Below are positions 7,881 through 15,379 of a stretch of DNA of 32,670 nucleotides, piece by piece. Origin of the DNA: Lacrimispora amygdalina (GTDB lineage Bacteria; Bacillota; Clostridia; Lachnospirales; Lachnospiraceae); the NCBI RefSeq assembly GCF_003432035.1, contig NZ_QOHO01000096.1:1-32670 (forward strand), given 5' to 3'. Both the position numbers and the translations under genes were made by a program. The notes beneath the pieces are model-generated. The model was not told the DNA's origin. It saw only the letters and a program-made list of their open reading frames with translations, and did no database searches. Position 1 is the first letter of the stretch, and each line of letters begins with the position of its first letter.

Positions 7881-9274
7881 CACACTTTATGGAACACAAC
7901 AAGATAAATCAGGGGGGAAATCCCCTGGGATACAAACCAATTGGACATCTGCTGATGCAGTTCGCATTGCCTGCAATTGTTGCTATGCTGGTAAACTCAG
8001 TTTATAACATTGTAGATCAGATATTTATTGGACAGGGAATCGGCTATCTGGGGAATGCGGCTACCACTATCGCGTTTCCGATTGTAACGATTATTTTAGC
8101 GGTCTCAACACTTCTGGGAGCTGGGGGAAGCGCGTATGCTGCCATTAAGCTTGGTGAAAAGAAAGAAGAGGAAGCACAGAAAACTCTCGGAACCGTTACA
8201 GTACTAACTCTGGCGGCAAGTGCAGTAGTAGTGGCTGCAGGTTTTCTATTTCTGGATCCGATGTTAAAGCTTTTTGGCGCTACAGAGAATACGATGGATT
8301 ATGCCAGACAGTATACTGCTGTGATTTTAATCGGAACTCCGTTTAATATGCTGGCAGTGGTGCTGAGCAATATGGCAAGAACTGACGGCAGTCCGGCGCT
8401 GGCAATGTATGCGATGCTGGTGGGAGCATTTTTAAATACAATACTGGATCCAATCTATATTTTTGTTTTTGACTGGGGCGTTACGGGAGCTGCCATTGCA
8501 ACTATCACTTCCCAGATTATTTCAGCAGTGACTTTAATTGTATATTTTATGAAAAAGGGCAAAAATATGCGTTTTCATAAAAAAACCATGTTCGTTGATC
8601 CGGATATATGCCGGCTGGCGCTTCCTCTGGGTATTTCCAGCGGAATTACCCAGGTGGCTTCCACTATATTACAGGTTGTCATGAATAATTCTCTGGTGTA
8701 TTATGGTAATCAGAATGCAGTAGGCGGAGATGTGGCACTCAGTGCCATGGGAATTGTTAATAAGATCGGAATGATTCTGGTGTCAGTCTGCCTTGGGATC
8801 GGAATTGGATCTCAGCCAATCTTTGGGTTTAATAAAGGTGCAGATCAGCCGAAGCGGGTGAGAAAAACGTTCCTGGTTGCGGCAGCAGCATCCACCAGTG
8901 TGGCAGTGTGCGGCTGGCTGGTCTGTCAGCTTTTCCCGGGAGCAATTTTAAGTCTGTTTGGTACCCAGGATCCTCAGTTTAACCTGTTTGCTGAGCGCTG
9001 CTTAAGAATTTACATGCTTGGTATCTTTACAGCCGGATTTCAGGTTGTGAGCACAAGCTATTTCCAGTCAACCGGACAGCCTTTAAAAGCATCTATTTTA
9101 TCCATGCTTAGACAGCTTTTATTATTAATTCCCCTGATTCTGATTCTGCCTCTTCACTTCGGTCTGGATGGAATTTTGTATGCAGGACCTATGGCAGATA
9201 TTATATCAGCGATAATAGTCAGTCAGTTTATCATTCATGAATTACGCAAATTAGACAGAGCCTGCAAGGCCTGA
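7877..9274 (+). CDS. MATE family efflux transporter
   Basis: Twelve-helix multidrug/toxin exporter of 465 aa, driven by Na+ or H+. It opens with LMQFALPAIVAMLVNSVYNIVDQIFIGQG, recognisable from the blocks LPAIVAMLVNSVYNIVDQIF and FIGQG, typical of the first MatE repeat. The second repeat begins near LALPLGISSGITQVASTILQ. Length is standard. The start overlaps the marR-like stop by 4 bases (ATGA); an internal ATG at 7889 is an alternative. It very probably shares the promoter and operator at 7339-7376 with its regulator. The exported compound cannot be read from sequence. Confidence 0.94.
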   Translation: MTHFMEHNKINQGGNPLGYKPIGHLLMQFALPAIVAMLVNSVYNIVDQIFIGQGIGYLGNAATTIAFPIVTIILAVSTLLGAGGSAYAAIKLGEKKEEEAQKTLGTVTVLTLAASAVVVAAGFLFLDPMLKLFGATENTMDYARQYTAVILIGTPFNMLAVVLSNMARTDGSPALAMYAMLVGAFLNTILDPIYIFVFDWGVTGAAIATITSQIISAVTLIVYFMKKGKNMRFHKKTMFVDPDICRLALPLGISSGITQVASTILQVVMNNSLVYYGNQNAVGGDVALSAMGIVNKIGMILVSVCLGIGIGSQPIFGFNKGADQPKRVRKTFLVAAAASTSVAVCGWLVCQLFPGAILSLFGTQDPQFNLFAERCLRIYMLGIFTAGFQVVSTSYFQSTGQPLKASILSMLRQLLLLIPLILILPLHFGLDGILYAGPMADIISAIIVSQFIIHELRKLDRACKA

Positions 9275-9304
9275 TAAGCTTTAACCGGAAGGAGAAAGAC
9301 AGCT

Positions 9305-10192
9305 GTGAGCCTTAAAATACAAATGACAAAATTTTTAGCAGGAATTGTTAATGCAGAAAAAAAGATGGAAGCGGAGCTTGCAGCACCTCCAAGAGGGGGG
9401 AATGTCATCAACCGGGATCATTTTACCAGGAAGGTCAGGGTGAAGGAGTGGGAGGTTGATGGATTCGGAGGAGTTACCATCAATGGAAGCTATACCAGCC
9501 AGAAGCATATATTAATGCTGCCGGGCGGCGCTTATTCCCTGGAGCCTTCCCGCCGTTATCTGGAAATTTCGGAGTATTTTGCCATTTCAAAAAGAATGAA
9601 AGTTACCATCCCGTTTTGTCCGCTGTCACCGGAATACACAGCTTTGGCAGTACACCAGTATCTGCTAAATGTTTATATCCGACTGGTTAATGAATATCCG
9701 GAAGATGAATTCTGTTTTTTAGGTGATTTTTCAGGAGGAGGTTTGGCGCTTTCCTTTTTACAGGAGCTTCGGGACAGAAAGAATCTGCCTTTGCCTGTTA
9801 AGACTGCAGTGATTTCGCCCTGGCTGGATATTACACTTGATAACCCCATGATAAAAATTGCGAAAAAAGCAGACCGCCATCTACCCGCAGGAGCATTAAA
9901 AGAAACAGGTATTAGATACTGCGGTACTCTAGCTGCGGATCACCCCTTTGTTTCACCTCTATATGGAGACTGGAATCATCTGGGTAGAATTCTGGTGTTT
10001 TCAGGGACGGAAGATATTATGACTCCGGACTGTGAACTGCTTGCAGAGAAAGCGGGAAGTTTCGATCATACAGAGCTGGTTTATAAAAAGGGAGCAGGCA
10101 TGGTCCATGACTGGATTTTAATTCCATGCAGGGAGACAGATGCGACATTAGAGTTAATTGCTGCTTTCTTTCTGGATAATGAAGAAATTTAA
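9305..10192 (+). CDS. Alpha/beta hydrolase, HSL/esterase-like, with altered nucleophile motif
   Basis: A 295-aa protein with the fold markers of the hormone-sensitive-lipase/Aes group: an oxyanion-hole-like LPGGAYS (residues 72-78), a nucleophile-elbow-like GDFSGGGLAL (140-149), FVSPLYGD, a late GTEDIMTPD acid segment and a VHDW histidine near residue 263. In active relatives the elbow reads GDSxGG and the oxyanion motif HGG. Here Phe142 stands where the serine should be, Ser143 is one place late, and Pro replaces His in HGG. The GTG start at 9305 follows AAGGAG (9289-9294) at a long spacing; ATG 9323 is an alternative. It is the third gene of the marR-MATE operon. It may be a pseudoenzyme or have a shifted nucleophile. 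Confidence 0.8.
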   Translation: MSLKIQMTKFLAGIVNAEKKMEAELAAPPRGGNVINRDHFTRKVRVKEWEVDGFGGVTINGSYTSQKHILMLPGGAYSLEPSRRYLEISEYFAISKRMKVTIPFCPLSPEYTALAVHQYLLNVYIRLVNEYPEDEFCFLGDFSGGGLALSFLQELRDRKNLPLPVKTAVISPWLDITLDNPMIKIAKKADRHLPAGALKETGIRYCGTLAADHPFVSPLYGDWNHLGRILVFSGTEDIMTPDCELLAEKAGSFDHTELVYKKGAGMVHDWILIPCRETDATLELIAAFFLDNEEI

Positions 10193-10229
10193 AAATGAGG
10201 TTCGGCCCATAACGGGCCGAACCTCATTT
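10191..10229. terminator. Bidirectional terminator between the hydrolase gene and mecA
   Basis: AAATGAGGTTCGGCCC (10193-10208) and GGGCCGAACCTCATTT (10214-10229) form a perfect 16-bp stem with a 5-base loop. The run of five A before it gives a T-tract for minus-strand transcripts, so it serves mecA at least as well as the hydrolase operon. Confidence 0.85.
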
Positions 10230-10264
10230 CGACTGTGATGAAGTACTATGAACAAAGGAACGGG

Positions 10265-10984
10265 TTAAAGTTGTGCAAGTGACTGAAGGGCATTCCCTTC
10301 AATCAGGACCTCGTAATGTTCCTTGTAGTACGCTTCGGAAGCGTAATCCTGATGAATCTTGGTTCCGTACTCTGCAAGAAGATTGCATACCCGGCTGAAG
10401 TCCAGAGACTTCTCAGGGGTGTTACGTATTACCAGATAATATTGTCTGGTATTTGGTTTTTTATATAAAGTATTCCTGCCATCGTAAACCTGTCCGATGA
10501 TCTTTGCGGCATCAGAAATCTGATCCAGACTTTGAAAACAGTAGATTCTTACTGAGGAAGTGTTGGACTGCTCTTTTGGTTTTTCTTCTTCCGGCTCTTC
10601 TTTTTTGTCAATTCCCAACAGATTTAACAGGCCATCTGCACCTTCTAATAGCTCGCTTGCCAGATCTGCCGGCATGGAATCCAGTTCTTCGTCTGTTGAT
10701 GGTGAAAATTTTGCAAACCTTGTATCTAATTCTTCCGGGTCATCGATTTTAGTGATCACTAACATCACGCTTTCGTTGGATAACGGAATTGCTTCTACCA
10801 TGAGAGGAATGTCTTCAGCTTCAAATCCCACTTCGTTAGAGGCTTTTTGAATCATCTCGCGGAACAGGTTGCGGGCTTTTTCACTGCCGTAGGCAAGTTC
10901 GCCTAAATTAAGGTTTCGGACGCTTAAATCAAAGCTTGTAAGCGTACAACGGATCTGATTTTCATTGATACGTTCTATCTTCAT
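10265..10984 (-). CDS. mecA: Adaptor protein MecA
   Basis: Adaptor that hands substrates to the ClpC/ClpP protease; 239 aa. The N-terminal domain starts MKIERINENQIRCTLTSFDL, matching the MecA opening, and contains the GFEAEDIPLMVEAIPL block. An acidic linker (about residues 125-145, EEEKPKEQS) leads to the C-terminal ClpC-binding domain (IYCFQSLDQISDAAKII, then YYLVIRNTPEKSLDFSRVCNLLAEYG). AGGAAGTGA lies just before the start. It is transcribed alone from a minus-strand promoter and converges on the hydrolase operon. Target proteins cannot be told from the sequence. Confidence 0.95.
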   Translation of the reverse strand: MKIERINENQIRCTLTSFDLSVRNLNLGELAYGSEKARNLFREMIQKASNEVGFEAEDIPLMVEAIPLSNESVMLVITKIDDPEELDTRFAKFSPSTDEELDSMPADLASELLEGADGLLNLLGIDKKEEPEEEKPKEQSNTSSVRIYCFQSLDQISDAAKIIGQVYDGRNTLYKKPNTRQYYLVIRNTPEKSLDFSRVCNLLAEYGTKIHQDYASEAYYKEHYEVLIEGNALQSLAQL

Positions 10985-11055
10985 AGGATCACTTCCTGTT
11001 CTTTTTAAAATGGTGAATATTTTTTACATACTTCCTCAACATAACTATACTATAT

Positions 11056-11085
11056 ATTATAGCAAAAAGGCAATTACTATGTGAA
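11056..11085 (-). promoter_or_regulatory. Probable mecA promoter
   Basis: On the minus strand: TTCACA (11085-11080), 18-base spacer, TATAAT (11061-11056). It lies about 70 bases before the mecA start. The -10 is consensus; the -35 is weak. Confidence 0.55.
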
Positions 11086-11299
11086 AAAATTTATATAAAT
11101 TTAAGGTTTATATGCAAAAATACGGGTATCCTATTTAATTACTGGGATTTAATGCTTTGGATTTTCAGCTGTGACCAGCGAGCAGCTTGTAATCAGGATT
11201 AACGGTGCGAAAAAGATATTTGTCGCTTAAATAGATGCCATAGCATTACTTACCTTTATTTTCATTAATTGTAAGTAACATTTTTCTATAAAGTCCTGG

Positions 11300-11362
11300 A
11301 AAAAGGCAATAGAAAACCACCTTTGTAAAACATGGCGTGTTGTGCAGGGTGGAATTTTCTAT
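11300..11362 (-). terminator. Probable terminator of the VOC gene
   Basis: ATAGAAAACCACC (11309-11321) pairs with GGTGGAATTTTCTAT (11348-11362) apart from a 2-base bulge, around a 26-base loop. Read on the minus strand the hairpin follows the VOC stop by 14 bases and is trailed by TGCCTTTTTCC. The long loop lowers confidence. Confidence 0.45.
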
Positions 11363-11376
11363 CTTGTATAAACAAT

Positions 11377-12174
11377 CTAACCTTCAGTAAAGAGAATAAA
11401 CGGCGTAGAGCTGGTTGATTTTTCTGGATTTTCACTTTGCTGGTTACGGGTCAGAATGATATGATCAATTCCATCTTTTTGATTTTCAACCAGATGAATA
11501 GAAGTACTTTGAATCGGGAACAGGCAGTTCCGGCCATTTTTTCCCAGCGTCACGGAAGGCTCAATTCCAAGAAGCAGGGCATATTCCTCGTATGTTTTAT
11601 TCCACTCACTGGTTGAGATCCTGATTTCATGGATTGCGGCTGCTCCATTGGCATGAGAGGTATCTTGCACTTCAATGACTGGAGATGGATGATATTCGCT
11701 CATCAAAAAGGGCAGACGAATACTGTCTGGACAACAGAGTGTCCATTTTAGTTTAATTCCATGGTGCTCAGTTCTGGATTTTGGACGTGGTTTAGATAAT
11801 TTTAATCCATTTTTAAGAAGCTTATCTATATTTTCCTGATACAGTGCACCAGGTACAGAATCCAAAGCATAATCTCTTAATCCCTCCTGTCCCGGCAGAT
11901 AACGTGCGAGGCGGCTGGAATAAGGTGGGTTCCATAATCCTATTATTTTAACCATGAATTTAAGAAGCGTGTTAATTACTTTTCCGTGATTTGTGGAGAA
12001 TAGCTCCAGAAAAGAGCCGTCTTTTAAATAGATCAAAGCATTGTGTGTCTTACCAGGGACACCTCCCGGTACTACTTGAAACCCCATTTCACTATATTGC
12101 CGGATGGCTGTTTCAAGATGATTGACTTGAATTAACACATGCCCGATTTTGAATGGGATATTTTTATTTTTCAC
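11377..12174 (-). CDS. VOC (glyoxalase-like) family protein
   Basis: A 265-aa protein with two vicinal-oxygen-chelate modules. The first begins IGHVLIQVNHLETAIRQYSEMGFQVVPGG, seen in the blocks GHVLIQVNHLETAIRQY and MGFQVVPGG, and carries LIYLKDGSFLELFS; the second, from about residue 180, shows IHEIRISTSEWNKTYEEYALLLG. This order fits the Glyoxalase_3-like group, which is mostly uncharacterised. A metal site could be formed by H13 and E56-type residues, but this is unproven. The start is GTG 12174, 8 bases after AGGAGG on the minus strand. It is transcribed alone. No enzymatic reaction can be assigned. Confidence 0.8.
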   Translation of the reverse strand: MKNKNIPFKIGHVLIQVNHLETAIRQYSEMGFQVVPGGVPGKTHNALIYLKDGSFLELFSTNHGKVINTLLKFMVKIIGLWNPPYSSRLARYLPGQEGLRDYALDSVPGALYQENIDKLLKNGLKLSKPRPKSRTEHHGIKLKWTLCCPDSIRLPFLMSEYHPSPVIEVQDTSHANGAAAIHEIRISTSEWNKTYEEYALLLGIEPSVTLGKNGRNCLFPIQSTSIHLVENQKDGIDHIILTRNQQSENPEKSTSSTPFILFTEG

Positions 12175-12371
12175 TTATAAGACCTCCTGATTCGTATTGC
12201 CTTGTTAGAAAAGACTAACTTGAACTGAATTAAAAGACCGCCAATGGAAGGCGGCATTTTCAAAAGAATCCATGTCGCTATATAATTTAATTATAAATTA
12301 TCACTCCTTTTGCTGGCTGTCAATTAAAACAATTTATAATTCCGGGTATTGTTATAGTCATATTATCTTAT
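12175..12371. other. AT-rich spacer upstream of the VOC gene
   Basis: No gene seen. On the minus strand TTGACA at 12323-12318 is a consensus -35, with TAATTT (12300-12295) 17 bases on as a poor -10, a possible VOC promoter. A short hairpin lies between that promoter and the VOC start. Confidence 0.4.
12231..12254 (-). terminator. Short GC hairpin with T-tract on the minus strand
   Basis: Read on the minus strand, CCGCC (12254-12250) and GGCGG (12242-12238) enclose 7 bases and are followed by TCTTTTAATT. It lies between the possible VOC promoter and the VOC start, so it is either the old terminator of the gene remnant at 12372-12703 or an attenuator of the VOC gene. Confidence 0.4.
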
Positions 12372-12703
12372 CTATTTTTTTAAAAACAGAAAATTACAGC
12401 AGTCTCCGCCTTCGCCCAATGTTTTACTACGGGTAAAACGTATTTTATTTTCAATACCCTGATACATAATATAGTCACTGCGGCAGAAAATCCGGCAAAG
12501 TTCCGGACAGTGATAAAAGCAGCAGGTGTCGTACCACAAACATTTTTGAATATCAAAAATAAATTCTTTCGAATTGTCTCTTTTTAAATAAACCTTCCAG
12601 ATTCCGGATTTTGCATATGAGGGCTGTTCTGTCAAAGCTGCATCTTTGAGCGTCGGATATAGAAATGAGGGGCATTTTATAGATTTGTTCCGCCGGTATT
12701 ATA
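12372..12703 (-). pseudogene. Remnant of an L-2-amino-thiazoline-4-carboxylic acid hydrolase-like gene (C-terminal part)
   Basis: The minus-strand frame is open from 12703 to the stop at 12372, about 110 residues, but has no ATG/GTG/TTG with a ribosome site; the only start-like codon is TTG 12635 with none. The residues KCLWYDTCCFYHCPELCRIF, FCRSDYIMYQG and FTRSKTLGEGGDCCNF resemble the conserved C-terminal half of the ATC-hydrolase-like family (about 200 aa or more when complete), which has the same CPEL, FC..D and RT.TL..G...C.F pattern. The N-terminal half is missing and an in-frame stop stands just upstream. Most likely a 5'-truncated relic. The family assignment is from memory of the motif. 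Confidence 0.5.
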
Positions 12704-12758
12704 ATTTTACCCCAGGAGAACTGCTGCGCACTAAAAATGTGAAAAAATTATAAAATAG

Positions 12759-12787
12759 TTGAAAAACGAAGAGTATTATATTACAAT
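12759..12787 (+). promoter_or_regulatory. Promoter of the kinase cassette
   Basis: TTGAAA (12759-12764), 17-base spacer, TACAAT (12782-12787). Transcription would start near 12794, only about 5 bases before ATG 12799. Confidence 0.65.
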
Positions 12788-12798
12788 AATTTCCAGAG

Positions 12799-14277
12799 AT
12801 GATATTGGACAGGCACAAGGAGGTGATTTTAGTAAGCACCGTTCTGTTTGGAAAATATCAGCTATGCGGTATCTTGGGAACCGGTCGGGAAGGGACAGTT
12901 TTTCTGGCGGTTCATCTTGGGCTTGAGGAATACAGGGCAGTGAAGCGTGTATCCAAAAGCTTTCTCAATTATGAACAATTCAGGCGCGAGGCATTCATTT
13001 TAAAGGAGCTGCGCCATCCTGGAATTCCCATTATATTCGACTTAGAAGAAGATGAAAGTTACAGTTATTTAATCGAAGAGTATCTGGAAGGAGATTCTTT
13101 ATTTGATCTTGTGAAAAAGCAGGGTCATCTGTCGCGGGAGCTGACCGTATTCTATGGAATTCAGCTTGCCAGCATCATTAATTATCTGCATCTCGCAGGA
13201 ACAACCCCTATATTACATTTGGATTTACAGCCAAAAAACCTGTTATTATGCCATGATACCATAAAACTCATCGACTTTGGCCTGGCTGCGTCTATAAAAG
13301 AAGCAAATGAGCCGGGAGAACGGTACGGTACAGTGGGCTGCGCTGCCCCGGAGCAGTATCAGACGGACGGAGTTCTTGATGAAAGAACGGATATTTATGC
13401 GATTGGAACAATTCTCTGTTATCTGTACACCGGAACATTTCCTGTGCTGCCCTTTATACCAGATCCGTCGATGGATCCGGGCCTGGCAGCTGTTATCGGT
13501 CAGTGCGTCTGCAAAGAGAAAGAAAACAGGTTTTCAACGGCACAGGAGCTTATGGAACGGCTCTGTCAGTTACAAGAAACGGGAACGGATGCAAAAAAAC
13601 GTCTGCAATCATCATCTCTTACAATTGCTCTTTCAGGGAGCAAATCCGGGGCAGGAACAACCCACATTGGAATCGGCCTGTCTGTCTACCTTAGAAATCA
13701 GGGATATCCCAACTTATTGGAAGAAAAACAGGATTCATTAATGGGTGCCAGTCTTTTTAAATTTACAAAAGCAAAGCGTGACAGCTGCGGGCTGTTGCAT
13801 TACAGGAATTTAGTCGTGAAGCCTTATTACGGACCCGGAGTGAAATTAAAGGATCCTCCCTTCCGCGTGCGCCTTATGGATTGGGGAGAGAATTTAAGAC
13901 AGGCGGTCAGTATGGAACCTGATGCCGTGATTCTGGTGTGTGATTCCAGTATCTGGAACACAATACATGCCTGTGAAGCTGTGGAAGAAGTAGTGAAATC
14001 CAAAATTCCATATGCCGTCATATATAACCATTGGGTTATTGGCATGAAAATCTTTACTCCAAAAGGAATAGGACAATCAGCTTTCTTTCGGGCGCCTTTT
14101 TTCCCTGATCCCTTTACCGTATGTGATGAATCGGAGATTTTTTATCAGGCTGTCACAAATGCAATACTAATGGGAAAAGGAGGTATTCATAAACGGAATT
14201 TTCAGTTTAGACACTGGGTAAAGGTCATGATGAAAAGATTCAGAACAAGGGAGCGCCATCGGTCGGGAAAGGATTAA
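12799..14277 (+). CDS. Soluble Ser/Thr protein kinase fused to a MinD/ParA-like domain with degenerate P-loop
   Basis: A 492-aa protein. Residues 18-265 form a Hanks-type kinase: glycine loop GTGREGTV (27-34), K49 in YRAVKRV, catalytic loop HLDLQPKN (140-147) with D142, DFG (159-161), APE (183-185). The loop has HLD rather than HRD. From about 275 comes a SIMIBI-like domain: GSKSGAGTTH (280-289) in the place of the KGGxGKT Walker A but lacking its second lysine, D361-W-G as Walker-B-like strand end, and D437-P-F near the C-terminus. No membrane helix or PASTA repeat is present. The start is uncertain: ATG 12799 is almost leaderless, while a perfect AGGAGGTGA at 12818-12826 has no ATG/GTG/TTG at the right distance in frame. 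The next gene encodes a paralogue of the C-terminal domain 6 bases on. Confidence 0.85.
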   Translation: MILDRHKEVILVSTVLFGKYQLCGILGTGREGTVFLAVHLGLEEYRAVKRVSKSFLNYEQFRREAFILKELRHPGIPIIFDLEEDESYSYLIEEYLEGDSLFDLVKKQGHLSRELTVFYGIQLASIINYLHLAGTTPILHLDLQPKNLLLCHDTIKLIDFGLAASIKEANEPGERYGTVGCAAPEQYQTDGVLDERTDIYAIGTILCYLYTGTFPVLPFIPDPSMDPGLAAVIGQCVCKEKENRFSTAQELMERLCQLQETGTDAKKRLQSSSLTIALSGSKSGAGTTHIGIGLSVYLRNQGYPNLLEEKQDSLMGASLFKFTKAKRDSCGLLHYRNLVVKPYYGPGVKLKDPPFRVRLMDWGENLRQAVSMEPDAVILVCDSSIWNTIHACEAVEEVVKSKIPYAVIYNHWVIGMKIFTPKGIGQSAFFRAPFFPDPFTVCDESEIFYQAVTNAILMGKGGIHKRNFQFRHWVKVMMKRFRTRERHRSGKD

Positions 14278-14283
14278 ACTTCT

Positions 14284-14901
14284 ATGAGGAAAGTCGTAAA
14301 AAGAGGCTGGAAATTGATAAAACCATTTAAAGGGGCTGCAGCACCAGAACTGATTGGTATCATTGGCACCGGAAGAGGTACGGGAGTGACTCATTTTGCG
14401 GTCATGACAGCCGGATACTTAACCGGTGTGATGAGAATGCGGTGTGCAGTTCTGGAGTGGAACAGCCATGAGTCTTTTTATGCCATGGGATCTGTCTGCT
14501 GCGGTAAAAAGAAAGGTGAGAATTCGTTTCGGGTTTTAGAGACAGATTATTTCGCAAAAGCGGGGATTGATACGCTGCTATTGTGTAAAAAGTCCGGCTA
14601 TCAGGCTGTAATTGTGGATTATGGGACTGCAAAGGAAGGAAATCTGGGAGAGTTTTTTCGATGCGGCAGGCAATTAGTAGTAGGGAGTCTTAGTGAGTGG
14701 CAGATAAGTGAGTTTCTGGAATTTGAAAAAAGGGAAATAAAAGCGGAAAGAAGCTGGGAAAGTCTGGTATCATTTGGAAACGAGGAAGCAAGAAAAAGTC
14801 TGGAAAAAAGACTGAAGGTTCCTGTCAGAAGAATTCCGTTTTCTTTCGATCCGTTTTCTGTCACTTCTGAGACCATAAGTTTCTATGAACAATTATTTTA
14901 A
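14284..14901 (+). CDS. Free-standing degenerate P-loop (MinD/ParA-like) protein, paralogue of the kinase C-terminal domain
   Basis: A 205-aa protein of unknown role. GTGRGTGVTH (residues 28-37) stands where a P-loop would be but lacks the GKT lysine; D112-Y-G follows the second hydrophobic strand (YQAVIVDYG); D189-P-F-x-V lies near the C-terminus. The kinase protein upstream has the same three landmarks (GSKSGAGTTH, DWG, DPF) in the same order at similar spacing, so the two domains are homologous. Six bases separate the genes; AAAGGA (14268-14273) lies within the end of the kinase gene. With the kinase it could be a substrate, partner or scaffold. Nucleotide binding is doubtful given the lost lysine. 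No function is assigned. Confidence 0.75.
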   Translation: MRKVVKRGWKLIKPFKGAAAPELIGIIGTGRGTGVTHFAVMTAGYLTGVMRMRCAVLEWNSHESFYAMGSVCCGKKKGENSFRVLETDYFAKAGIDTLLLCKKSGYQAVIVDYGTAKEGNLGEFFRCGRQLVVGSLSEWQISEFLEFEKREIKAERSWESLVSFGNEEARKSLEKRLKVPVRRIPFSFDPFSVTSETISFYEQLF

Positions 14902-14936
14902 AAGTACCAAAGAATAGGTAGCGGGGAGAAAACAAT

Positions 14937-15179
14937 ATGAGTAAAGAGGACAGCCGAAAGAAGAAAGAAGGTAATAAAGATCAGTATCTGGAAGGACTGA
15001 AAAGGTACAGAAATAAGGGAATCCCCATAGTAATTGATGGGGAGGAACTCCCGGAGACAGACTGGGGGAAAATATTTGAAATAAGGGAGGATGACAGTTT
15101 CTATATGGCAGATTTTGTTCCCAATGAGGAAACTGGTAAGCTGCAGGAGATCAGATTTGACCGTGTGTACAACCGGTAA
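14937..15179 (+). CDS. Hypothetical 80-aa protein of the kinase cassette
   Basis: A small, charged, soluble protein. The N-terminal 20 residues are very Lys/Glu-rich; then come RYRNKGIPIVIDGEELPETD and WGKIFEIREDDSFYMADFV, a likely alpha-beta fold, and an EIRFDRVYNR end. GGGGAG lies 10 bases before the ATG, and the gene is 35 bases after the P-loop protein on the same strand, with no promoter seen between them. It is therefore probably co-transcribed with the kinase. I do not recognise a characterised family. A long reading frame on the opposite strand is a shadow. Confidence 0.7.
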   Translation: MSKEDSRKKKEGNKDQYLEGLKRYRNKGIPIVIDGEELPETDWGKIFEIREDDSFYMADFVPNEETGKLQEIRFDRVYNR

Positions 15180-15311
15180 TTTCCGGGAACATGTGAACAG
15201 GGACGCGCCGGAGGATTCCATCTTCAGCCCGGAGTGAATCAATTTATGCGCGTCAGGGAGGGTCAGGGGACAGAATGTAATGAAAATGTAAATTCCAAAA
15301 ATAAAGAAGTA

Positions 15312-15320
15312 TGATATAAT
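15312..15320 (+). promoter_or_regulatory. Extended -10 promoter of the envelope gene cluster
   Basis: TGATATAAT (15312-15320) is a TGnTATAAT extended -10; no good -35 is present 17 bases upstream (ATTCCA). It lies 60 bases before the GH18 gene start. Confidence 0.55.
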
Positions 15321-15379
15321 CTAGAAGATATTACAGAAATAAGTTCTTAAGATACGATCCATGATCAGGAGGAAAACAG

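Larger units (their letters stand above)
10985..11376. other. Gene-free spacer between mecA and the VOC gene (392 bp)
   Basis: No credible reading frame was found on either strand. It holds the mecA promoter at its left end, a minus-strand hairpin at 11309-11362 that probably ends the VOC transcript, and an AT-rich inverted repeat (TTACTTAC at 11246-11253, GTAAGTAA at 11271-11278, followed by CATTTTTC) of unknown purpose. Confidence 0.6.

Noticed and set aside
11246-11278. TTACTTAC/GTAAGTAA inverted repeat as a possible small RNA end
   Set aside because: The stem is AT-rich and no promoter or transcript could be placed before it on the plus strand.
14898-15242. 114-aa minus-strand frame opposite the 80-aa gene
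   Set aside because: It mirrors the 80-aa gene and the flanking spacer, has no ribosome site, and its composition is that of a reverse complement of a charged coding region.
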